From the NCBI RefSeq assembly GCF_051622035.1, contig NC_135364.1:20239001-20303000 (forward strand): 64,000 bases of DNA, written 5' to 3'. The translations under genes were made by a program, and so were the position numbers. The notes beneath the pieces were generated by a model. That model was not told the origin of the DNA and did no database searches. It saw only the letters and a program-made list of their open reading frames with translations. The stretch is from Arctopsyche grandis. Taxonomy: Eukaryota > Arthropoda > Insecta > Trichoptera > Hydropsychidae. Below, one piece after another: positions 22,246-35,900 of this stretch (position 1 is the first letter of the stretch; each line of letters starts with the position of its first letter).

Positions 22246-22930
22246 CAGTGGCGGCTCGCGAAAATTCATAATGAGGGTGCTGCAGAAATTAATCGGTCTG
22301 TAGTAGTTTATTGACAGCACCGTTGTTCAAATGCAAACAAAAACAGCATGCATATATTTACTATACTGGGAGGCTGCAGCCCCACAGTTCATATTAGCCA
22401 GCATTTTGGCTTAATGGTAGCGTATATATTTAGCACCACTGCGGTCGAAGGTTCGAGTCCTCGTCAAACTGCTGGTTAGGTTTGGGGGTTTTGTGACTCC
22501 AAATCGATCGTTTCTATATCAGAGTTTGCCAATTTTATCTGACCATTGTTGAAACGGTTCCTGAAAATTGGTATTAGATCATTTCCTGTTGTCACAAAAT
22601 CTGTGTGTATAATTTGTAAAAATTATGCACAGTAATCTGAAATATATAGATATCTCTATAGACATCTCTATAATTTCGTGTTTATTATATGTATAAAAAT
22701 TGTAATAATAATTGTACACAAAAAAATCTAAAAATAATCCATAGATGTCTCTATGATTATTATTTCAGTACTGATTAATTGTTATATGCTATGTATTCTG
22801 ATTGTATTTGTATTATTGTATTTCTGACCGTTATCGTACACTCGTCGCATTGGAGCGATCTGTAATGACGAGTGTATATTGATTGTAACAATAAAATAAA
22901 AATAAATAAAACATAGACGTGCCGCCACTG
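22246..22930. mobile_element. hAT-like MITE carrying a SINE
   Basis: CAGTGGCGGCTCG at the left end and its inverse GCCGCCACTG at the right, flanked by an 8-bp duplication with one change (GAATTGAC / GAGTTGAC). Most of its length is a later SINE insertion from about 22,397 to 22,912. Confidence 0.82.
22397..22912 (+). mobile_element. tRNA-derived SINE, copy 2 (different head)
   Basis: The body shares TATCAGAGTTTGCCAATTTT and TTGTTGAAACGGTTCC with the other copies, and it ends in an A-rich AATAAA-type tail. The head reads TTGGCTTAATGGTAGCG (A-box) and GGTTCGAGTCC (B-box), unlike the TAGCTCGG head of the rest, so it may be a different subfamily or a head swap. Confidence 0.78.
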
Positions 22931-23099
22931 GAGTTGACCTTATTTTTAGTAATCGTTTGTTTTGGGTTTTACTTGGTTTATTTTTTATTCTTCATATGCG
23001 ACGGTTGCAATATTGGCAACACACAAAGTGTATAGATTGGTAGCACCGGTTAGAAAGTGACAGTTGTCAATTGTCAACTTGTCAGTTGCACACGTGCGT

Positions 23100-24009
23100 A
23101 TGTCAGCAATGGGGGTGTTGACGAGTATGCGATTGAGACTTCTTGCGGTTCTATTGTTGCTCATTGTCGTCTTCCACACATGTAAACTTTATTCAGATCG
23201 GTTCTTCACTGATAAAGAGGTACCAAATCAATGTCAAAATCAAATATTTCCTTTCTGATCATTTCTAATGAGAGCGTTTAAATTACAGGGAGAAGTACAG
23301 GGGTTTCCACGTAAGCTAGTCGAAGTCGCAGTGTATTATGAGGCGCTATGCCCAGACTCCAGACATTTCTTCGTACATCACTTAGAACACACTCACCCCA
23401 AACTAAAAGACGATCTTTTTTTAAATCTCATTCCATATGGAAAAGCTAAAGTATACATTAACATTCATATTGTTAATATGATAATAGTATTTTAAATTTA
23501 CTTTGATTTGTATATTTTTCTCTAGACATTTACCAATTCTGATGGTGGGTTTGATTTTGAATGTCAGCACGGAGAAATGGAGTGCTATGCAAATAAAATA
23601 CATGCTTGTGCCATAGAAGCTATATCTGATTTGTCTGAACAGTTATCGCTCGTTACGTGCATGATTAAAGATAACCTAGATCCAGAAGGTGCGCTGACTC
23701 GGGTAAATATCATATTTGCAAAAACAATTATGCAAATAGAGATAACGATGCAAAGTTTAACGTCATCATATAACTTTTCAGTGTGCTTCTAAAGAACTTC
23801 AACCGACAATCCTAACGTGCGCTAAAGGGACTCAGGGTGCCATTCTGTTGAAGAAGCATGGAGAATTCACAGAACTGATTAAACCCACTTTCATACCGAC
23901 TGTGTTTGTGGACGGTTTGAAAGGTGATCAAGCTGCTCTGTTGAAAAACTTCCTTTCAGAAGTGTGTAAATATTATCCCAGTGGTAAGAAACCGTCAGGT
24001 TGTTCGTGA
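23100..24009 (+). CDS. GILT-like thiol reductase (gamma-interferon-inducible lysosomal thiol reductase family), CXXS type
   Basis: Secreted or lysosomal thioredoxin-like family that reduces protein disulfides; insect members act in immunity. Four exons: 23100-23219, 23289-23450, 23526-23702, 23782-24009 (687 nt, 228 residues). A hydrophobic signal/anchor (LLAVLLLLIVVFHTC) follows the start; ATG 23,100 is the first in frame, with another at 23,109. Domain: VEVAVYYEALCPDSRHF places the active site at residue 61, then the family signature CQHGEMEC (near 107), then CAKGTQGAILLKKHGE and FIPTVFVDG. The active site is CPDS rather than CXXC, so the resolving cysteine is missing; classical dithiol reduction is not expected, though isomerase-like or monothiol activity is possible. 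CXXS forms occur in insect GILTs as far as I recall. It is on the same strand as Asap with transposons between. Confidence 0.9.
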
Positions 24010-25496
24010 GTTCTTCAAATGATATATAATAAGAGACAAATTACCTATCATATCAAATGCTGTGACTCGCAGTGTGGCCGTCGTTCGATTTGAATGATGC
24101 TCAATTTATGGACAAAGTGCATGTTTTTTTATCACGATCTCATATTCGTCAATTACAATAGGATTTTTCACCCTTTTTGAGATTATCTTTTATTTAAAAT
24201 TACTATACAATGTTAAAAGTTATGATATCTGTCTTCCTTCCAAAATATATAAAATGCTTTTAATTTATTTATCGCAAAATAACTTCATATATATGTATAT
24301 GTATTTTGCTGATATAAAAAAATGTGTTCATTACTGAGAGTTAATGTTTTGGTTGTTTCTATTATATTACATACATATATAGCCTTTTTTAAATGTAATC
24401 TTATTAATAAGTAAATGAATTTTGTTCAATCAAATTATGAATGAATAATTTTAAAATCCATTAATAAATACGATTTAAGGGAATTAGTAAAACGATATTT
24501 ACATACATAATTAATAATAAATCTAATATATGTAAAGGTAATTAAATATTTTGGTAATACTACGTAGTAGCATGTAAATTGAAAACAATTATTTTACTAG
24601 AAATCATTTCCCTAATTTAAAATTACATAGATATAGAGATGAATAGACTTAATTGTGCCTCTTGTATTATAGCCAAACAATGTTCTAAAATATTTTGGAA
24701 CATAATAACAAACTTTTGTTCCATAACAAAGAGGCTTTGTATTTTTCAAATGACTATTAATATGTTATCATATTTATTTATCCATCGAATTTATGTTATA
24801 AAATTCCACCATTGACTGTTTTTTTAATTAATTAACTACTTTAAATTGTCTAATCGCAATTTTTTTTTATATTGCATGATAGATTAAGAAATTACTAGTC
24901 GTGTTAAATATGTAATACGATTTTTAGAATGATTTATTCGAAGTTGAATGTCTCAAGAGTTTGTTAATTGTTGGAAATATTGAAAGTTTTAACAGTTTTC
25001 CCATTCAATTTGTTATTTAATAATATCACTGAAATTAAAAAAAGTTCAGCCATCTTCCTCAATTGGAATTTTTGTTGTAAGTGTAATTTTTGACCAACAG
25101 AATTGTAATATACATTTTATTGAAATTGTTTTTCTTTCCACTGTATATAGAATGTTTTAATGAAATTGGCAAAACCCTCGCCAATCTATTAAAATTGCGA
25201 CAAATTTCTAGGTGGCCTCCCAGTTCCGAAAAAGTACCTTCATTTATCATAAAAACTATAAAAGTTCAACAATTTTAAAATTTAATTAAAGGGAAAATAT
25301 TTGATGTTAGTCCCATTTTTTTTAAATTATTTATGACACAAATGTTGTTAGTTATTCAATTAGATAACATTCCAGTTTTTTAATGTTACATTGAATGTAT
25401 AAAATGTATTGTATTATGTTAATTTTGTATTAAAAATGTAATTTGTTAACGATCATTTACATCGAAGAAAAAACACAAATATAAGTAAAACTTGTC
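24010..25496. other. No gene seen; GILT 3' UTR and convergent intergenic DNA
   Basis: Very AT-rich, no repeat family or coding pattern recognised. It separates the convergent 3' ends of the GILT-like gene and RBM17. Confidence 0.6.
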
Positions 25497-25502
25497 TTTA
25501 TT
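25497..25502 (-). terminator. Likely RBM17 polyadenylation signal AATAAA
   Basis: Canonical hexamer on the minus strand 41 nt after the stop codon. Confidence 0.6.
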
Positions 25503-25543
25503 TATACAAAAATTATGTACACATTTATATTATTTTCATTTTC

Positions 25544-27449
25544 TTAATCTAGCAGTTTTAAATTTGTAAACTGATCAGTCGAATAAAATCCAGCTTTGAC
25601 CTGCCGACCACCAAAAAATCTACCATTCAAATCAACTACAGCTTTGATGGCACTTTCTATTCTTTTAAATTCAACGAATATTCGCACTGCTTCATCAGAT
25701 GGTGCACTGGGTATTTCAAATATAATAACCTTGATGACATCTCCATATTTCGTATTACATTCATCTTTAACTTCTGGCTCGAGCTCTTCGTCTACATCTC
25801 CCGGACCAACCATATTCTGTAATTAACACCTCTGTATTATAATATAGTTTTTTTTAACGATTATCATACAAACTCATTTCAAATAAGTACATACCCTTAA
25901 CAAAACAACTTTACTTGGACTTTTCATTATTTCAGTAATAGTTGGTTCAGATTTGGCGGGTTCTAAAGATGTTAAATCGCTTCCTATAATAGGTGATCCT
26001 GAAAATATATGCATATTGAATTAAACACAATAAATTTACTTAAATTAAAAACAGTTTTTGGTTGTAGAAAATCTAACCCGATTGCGGTGGTATGAGTAAT
26101 GGTGGTGGTGGTGGCATAACAGACCCATCCTTTTCGTGAATAATTCGACCCCCTCTTTTAGATGTCTTTTCAACTTGCAATGCCATAGACATGCCTTGTT
26201 CTTTTTTACCCAAACCTTGCCCTTCCTGTATAAATTAAGTACACGATTAATCCCATAGTGAAATGAGAAGTAGCGCATATTTAAGAGTATAATGAAATTA
26301 AACCTTAAATCCGTATTTTGCCATTATTTTAGCGGCAACAGAGTTAGCACCATAACCACCTACAACTATTGGTTTCTCCGGTTTTTCAAAAACTGGTAAT
26401 GATGGTGCCGGTGGAGATGAGGGTTCCGATTCCTGCAGTGAGGGTGGAGGAGCTATCGCTGCGCCTCCTGTACGAGCAGGAGGTGATCTTTCTGCGTCTT
26501 CTTCGGCGTGTCGATGCTGAAAATATTTCAAACAATTTCCAAATAATTATTGGATTCATAGTTGGACTTTTAAATGTTACACGAAAAGTGATTATAGCCT
26601 CTCAAATATGTTTGAAAATATTAATTCAGAAGTTAACGCAAATTCAACAAATACCATAGTCTTTTCGGGTATATCTTCACCGTCTCCGAATCGCGATTTA
26701 CGTTTCCGATGAGATTTTCGTTCCTTCTCATCATACTTTAAATCATTTTCTCTATCTCGTTGATCGCGCAGTTCTGAGAAATGTACACACATAAGGAAAT
26801 AATATTATGATTTCAAAAATAAATGTACAGATAAACATGAAAACAAACGAAATTTTCCAATACAAAACGCCGTATTTGGGCTGTGAACGGTGTTAGATAT
26901 CGTTGATAATTCAAAATAAGGCTGAAATAAGACGATTAGGCTTAGCTAAAAGCATTATAATTACCTCTGACTACTTTTTCATAATCGTTTGGCCACATAG
27001 GATCATATTCTCCGACTACATTCCAATCATAATCTTTAATGGTGGGAACAAGCGAGGAGACTCTCGTGGCTTGTAACAATTGACCATGCGCAGGGAATAT
27101 GCCGCTATCATCATCGTCACGTTTACTTTTCAAATCTATGACTGGTAGTAAAACCTGCGAAATGAAATCAAACTTTATAGGACACGCTGAATGATTTGAG
27201 ATTGATTGGACATTATTCTTGAGGGGAATTTGCCTGTGCGTGTCTCCGTTCCCTGTGTAAACCTCCGTGATGCTGCTGAGGTGTTCCTGCGCCGGCCCCC
27301 ACACTTGCCGCAGTATTCGCCGCTCTCTTCATTCTTAGTTGCATTTGACTTTGCAACAGTCGAATGCCGGCTGACCACCCAGCGGCTGCAGTTGCCGCAG
27401 GCTGTCCTCTCCCATCTCTCTCCGGGTCCACATCATCGTACAACGACAT
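25544..27449 (-). CDS. RBM17: Splicing factor 45 / RBM17
   Basis: Nuclear splicing factor acting in 3' splice-site choice. Seven exons on the minus strand: 27449-27234, 27154-26965, 26773-26655, 26516-26304, 26225-26078, 25998-25895, 25816-25544 (1,263 nt, 420 residues; human about 401). N-terminus MSLYDDVDPERDG and the conserved GWSAGIRLLQSQMQ and PVIDLKSK segments; EYDPMWPNDYEKVVR; a charged helix; GGAAIAPPPSL; G-patch about 233-275 (AAKIMAKYGFKEGQGLGKKE); a C-terminal U2AF-homology RRM about 326-415 (KVVLLRNMVGPGDVDEEL) with the RXF ligand loop seen as NGRFFGGR. The first intron (27,155-27,233) fits phase only with a GC donor (CAG|GCAAAT); no GT donor in phase 0 looks good. Head to head with Greatwall. 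Confidence 0.94.
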
Positions 27450-28786
27450 TGTCGTGCACAAATTTCGTTGTACCACTCCACACAGTACTCCACAGCCGGA
27501 TATCCGAGCGTTCACGTGCACTAGGCAGCTGTAGCTGTCAAACTTTGACGCCAATCTCACACTGCCCTAGCAACATTTTTTTCGGCCATTGCTTATTTTT
27601 TTCATGCATTCAACCAGTGGGGGGAATTACTGAGGTGAGCCAAAATTCACGAGACTACAGGTCTGTTACCGAGAGTTGGCGCGAACAAATGCCCTCGTGT
27701 TGTGTAGGTGAATATGTGTATAGCATGCTGTCACACTGCATTCAATAATAAATAGACGGTCTGTCCCTTTCGCATTTCTGTGCGAGTTCGAGAACGCGCC
27801 AACTCTCATTGCAGACTTGTACGTAGCTTTCACTTTTACCTCTCAAAACTCGTCTAGTGTTTGGTGTCTCGGACTTATTCTTGTGTTTTAGTCTCAGAAT
27901 TTGAAGCCTATCATAACTGTATAATATTCAAAATGGATTCATGTTTATCATTATCAATGGAGAAAAAATTTCTCAATGTGTTATTTGTATAAAAGGTTTG
28001 TCAAATGATTCTATGAAACCAACAAAGCCATAACAACATTAGCTGAATTTACAGCACAATCAAGAAAAAAAAGCATTTTTGAACTTCGTTGCAATGCTTT
28101 CAAAAAAATTAAGCAGTATTCAGTATTCATCAGGGGATTTTCAAAAAAATCCCCTGATGAATACTGATGTTGTAACACTAGCGAAAAAAAAAAGCTGTAA
28201 CACTAGCAAAGGAAAAAAGAACCACGTACAATTGGGAAAACTTTGATTAAATCCTGTGTTCTCAAAATGTTGGAAATGGTATTGAAAAACGGATTGGCAA
28301 AAAAAAGAGAGTGGGGAATTATAATCTGAACAAATGGAAAAAAGGGGGAATAGAGCAAAAAAAGTTGGGTTCTCCTGTTATGATACATTAAATCATTATA
28401 AATTTACGCTTATAAATTTATTGATTTTTTTTAATTACCTATAATATGTACAATTGTATACATACGAGTACATTTTACAATGTAGCTTTTTTATATTGTA
28501 TATTTTAGCTGATATGCCAACTTTAAAATGTTATATTCTATATCTATTTTTAATGCTATATAATTTTATATTTCATATTTATATTCTTCAATACCTATTT
28601 TTAAATATATTATATTTATTAATTTTATTCTGAAACCATTTATTTTTTGTATCAATCTTGTTGATCGATCATGGCCCATGATTCATGGGTTATTTTTTTC
28701 ATACATATTCTTAAATTAACGAGTGGTGGCGAGTCTGATCATATATCGCCATTCAGTGCAACTGTCAGTTTGATTTGAAATGTTCA
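27450..28786. promoter_or_regulatory. Divergent intergenic region between RBM17 and Greatwall
   Basis: 1.34 kb between two opposed start codons. 27,450-27,850 is less AT-rich than its surroundings and holds a 13-bp perfect inverted repeat, GAGAGTTGGCGCG at 27,671 and inverted at 27,795-27,807, which may be a regulatory pair or MITE ends. No TATA box recognised. Promoter function is inferred from position only. Confidence 0.45.
28121..28166. repeat. 46-nt perfect hairpin
   Basis: CAGTATTCATCAGGGGATTT is followed after a 4-nt loop by its inverse, 21 paired bases. Too short for a typical miRNA precursor; could be a recent inverted duplication. Confidence 0.8.
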
Positions 28787-31877
<3,091 letters not shown>

Positions 31878-31942
31878 TTTAAAATATTGCATTCCTTTGT
31901 TATTTAATCTAGTCGTATTTAAACATAACCTCATTTTTTAAG

Positions 31943-32414
31943 TTAGCCCTTTGCCCGCGCCAATTAATATAGCGAACAAGCCCTGTACGCGGCACCTTTT
32001 TCGCGAATTTGGCAATCGAGTTTTCGACCTTAAATACAGATTTTAATATTTACTCAAGTAACCAGATATGTTAATTAACACATAAAGTATTATTTTAAAC
32101 AATAAAATACATAATATATCTCGTAGTTTTAGATTAATTGTCAAATAATCATTCTTCATAATTGTATGAAGACGTGACGTCACATAAACGAGGTTTCAGT
32201 ATGGTTCCACAAAGAACTAATTTTTGACTGGTATATATTCATTTTAAGCAAATTGAATAGATGGCATTCAACTCAGTGATATATTCAACCAATTTTGAAC
32301 GTTAAAACAGTTGAAATAGGCGCATATAAGCCTCAAAATCCCGTGCAAAGACAGCCGCGCTACAGACTTGTCGCCCAAAGCTTCCATAGAAGACGGCCGC
32401 GGGCAAACGGTTAA
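31943..32414. mobile_element. piggyBac-like MITE
   Basis: TTAGCCCTTTGCCCGCG at the left and, inverted, TTAACCGTTTGCCCGCG at the right; the right flank is an intact TTAA and the left has decayed to TTAG. Lies just after the Greatwall stop, so it may be within its 3' UTR. Confidence 0.65.
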
Positions 32415-32995
32415 TACGTATTTATTCAAACGTTTATCTGGTAAGGATTGTCAAATTTATTGTTTAAATGTAAATAATTTTAATTTTATTATCACATTAG
32501 GTTATAAATACTAAAATTTAACTTTGAAAATTAAATTACGTATTTTTATGATTATTTCAACCACTACTGTGAAGATGGTATGTCATCAATCTCTCACAAC
32601 ATAAATACAATGAAATTGTATCTTTATTGTATACATTAAATAAAAATTACATGCTCAAAAAAATAAATAAAACTATTCATAATTGGTAAGATTTTCGAGT
32701 ATTTTATTTTCATTTTTCAATACACTTCTTTGAGATCCGTTTATCTCTTTCATATTTATATTGACTTACATATCGACTGTTTACAAAACAATCGACCATT
32801 AAAAAAATAATGTTTAAAATAAAACTAAACACAAAGTAATTATTTAGTGGCATTTTTTTGTATAATATTATCTTTTTTACGTCCTGAAAGTGAAATTTAT
32901 CATCGTAAATTAATCACCATGTCAAAATAATAAACACAACATTCACTCGATGTACTCTGCTTCAATGTTCACTACAACCGTACGTTCGCTTTTTC
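32415..32995. other. No gene seen between Greatwall and the protease 3' end
   Basis: AT-rich convergent intergenic DNA holding 3' UTR sequence for one or both genes. A minus-strand AATAAA near 32,703 could serve the protease. Confidence 0.5.
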
Positions 32996-35900
32996 TTATT
33001 GAGCATTCTTTTTAATCCACGGCAGCAGATCCGTCACCCTCGAGTACACGCCAGGATATTGTCCCTTTCCACAGCCTATACCCCATGAAACAATACCTAC
33101 TTGAGTCCACTTTCCATTTTCGACGACCATCAGAGGACCACCAGAATCTCCCTAAAAGCATCACTAATTAATATACAATTCACCGGCACTTTCAATGTTT
33201 ACATTTCAATTATACTTACACTACAAGAATCTTTATTATCCATTCCGGCGCATAACATATGATCGACAATACCGCCTGGTGCCGCAGCCCCGTATTTAGC
33301 TCTGCATTCAGCATTGGTCCATATCGGGATGGATACCTTTTGTAAGACAGCTGGCTGTGGACCGCCTGAAAAATTCAATACATTCATAAACAAATTGATT
33401 GGATTTTGCTAAATTGCTAAAATTGATTGGATTTATACATACTTTCTCTTAAGCTTCCCCAACCGATGACCGTTGCTGTTTTACCAGCGTAAGTAGCTCC
33501 ACCAGTCGGCAAACATATAGGTCGTATTCTTTTCGTGAATGCTACAGGTGAATCCATCGTTATTACCGCTACGTCGTAGTACTAAAAATTAACATGTTTT
33601 ACCAAGTTTAAATAGGTAAGCCCTTATATGCATGTATAAATATACTTTATGATAATTTTTGTATCACACTGCAATACAATATTAAATGATGGTGCATTTT
33701 TGGTAGGAGCAAATATGTATATCTGTTTTTAAGTTTAAAACATATCTTATAAATATTTATTGCAAATCGCTAAATTTGTTCGTAGTGCTCAGACAGAGAA
33801 AGAAAATTTTGCAATCTTGTGCCCGGGCTAAGATTCTTTTTAAAAACTGTACGGTCTAAGTGAAATACCAAATTTTATGAAATTTAATACTGTAGATTTG
33901 CATAGAAGATGAATATTCTACTTTATATAATAAATTACATAGAATTAACCTTATCCCAAATTGGACTGAGATTACAAAGTCTGAATAAGGTACCCCTGGG
34001 AGGTCCTACAAATTTATCTATGGCTGCTATTCTGCTTCCAATTAGGGCACAGCTTTTCGGGTGACCGTGAAAAAGTCGAAAATGTTCGTTTATCATGCAT
34101 ACATATGAAAAACGGTTAGTATATATATCAGTGGCGTGCGGTAAAAGTCTCTCTCCCCCCGTCGTACATCCTCACTTAATTTGCGCGAGCAGGATACAAG
34201 AGGAACAGGCTCTTCCTCCCGTATCCTGCGTGCGCACATTAAACAAGGCTGTGTGACAAAAAGAGAGATAATTTCACCGCATGCCACTGATATATATTAT
34301 ATATACATAGTACCGTTTACCATGCACCCTTTTTTTTGATCTTTCGACTTAAGATCTTTCGATATTCGATATTTGCTTTTTCGACCTTATCACTTTCAGT
34401 CCCGTGAAGTAGACTCCAGCTTTTCATAGATAGAACTACATACCTATTTGTTTCTCAGAACCGTTTCTGGATCTCCATGCCAATATTCTATGTACTAGTA
34501 TTACGGAGATAATCCTTTTCATATAAAAATAAAAAAAAATAACTATTGCTGCTCTATCACAAAAAAATTACAAGGTTTGTAATTTACACAGTACAAAAAA
34601 GATTCACGAAGTTTGATTGTCGAAATATCCCCCACGCGCGTTGGCATATTTATGCAGAATTATGTCAATACATTAATTTATGAGTAAAATTCCGCTTAAA
34701 TGTTATCTAATCAAATTTGTATGCCAAATCGTGATTGTAGTTTAAAATTGTATCAACCTACATGTATTATATATAGTGGTTTGCTTTACCATGAACTTTA
34801 TTTCAGTAACATTTAGACTTTTTTTTCTTCGATTGAACAAGTTATATATCTTATGCTATGATCTAAATGCGAACATTGTAAATGAGATAAATACCAATGT
34901 CCTCATATCGAAATTTCTGTGCCTGACCACTCGCTTGGCTCTCTTTTCAATGTGCATAACTTCTGTATTTGTTTTGATATTGTGATCTCCGAGTCGAACG
35001 GTGAGACGGGAAACATCCCAAGAAGACATCCTAAAATCAAAAATGGTTTCTATATTTATAATGCTTATTTTTAAAAATAAAACTAAGCATAAACATATCC
35101 GAATTTAAGCGCTGACAATTCAAGTATTATGTATAACATACCGCAGCGATGCGGAATTTAATCACAATAGGGTTCAAAAATGGTGTTGATAACTTACGAT
35201 GCAACACAATGGGCTGCGGTTAATATAGTATCGTCATCGATGAGGGTACCCCCACAGAATTGTCTGCCGCCATTGAAGAGGACTGCAATCCATGGCCACT
35301 CGTACAGATCAGCATTTTGTCCACCCACTATCCGTTCCTGATCCTAAGCAACACATTCAATATTCCATTGTGTTACGAATTATAATTTTCTAGTGGATTG
35401 TATTTACTGTTCTTCAACAAAAACTTATTAATAATGGAATCATACATTTCAAAATATTTTCTTATAAGATAATCGACTGTTGAGTCAAGTTGTGTTTAGT
35501 TAACTTTTACATATTTTTTCAGTTAAAAAGATGAAAAATTAACATTATTGAGATATGCATTAATGATTATATATACATAATGTTTCAATATCCTTTAATT
35601 TTTGTTTACTACTTCTACTTTTTTCGTTGGCGAGTTTTAGAATTTAAGTTAAAGTTTATAACTTTTGTACGGTAGCAAAAAAAGTTTTTTAAAAACATAC
35701 CTCTTCTATAATTTGCATATAAAATTATTATTTTGAATAAAAATACCATTATTTTATTTTGCTACCGCCATCTATGTTTAAAACTAATAAACAAACGGTG
35801 GATAGACGTCAACGACTATCTCGCCGGGCAGATTTAAAACGCGTCTTACACGATATTTTTGCACCATCGTGATGGCGGAGGATCCATTTACTTATAATGA

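Noticed and set aside
27206..27748. 180-codon plus-strand open frame
   Set aside because: Antisense to RBM17 exon 1 and its 5' flank; no domain, no splice logic, composition is that of a shadow.
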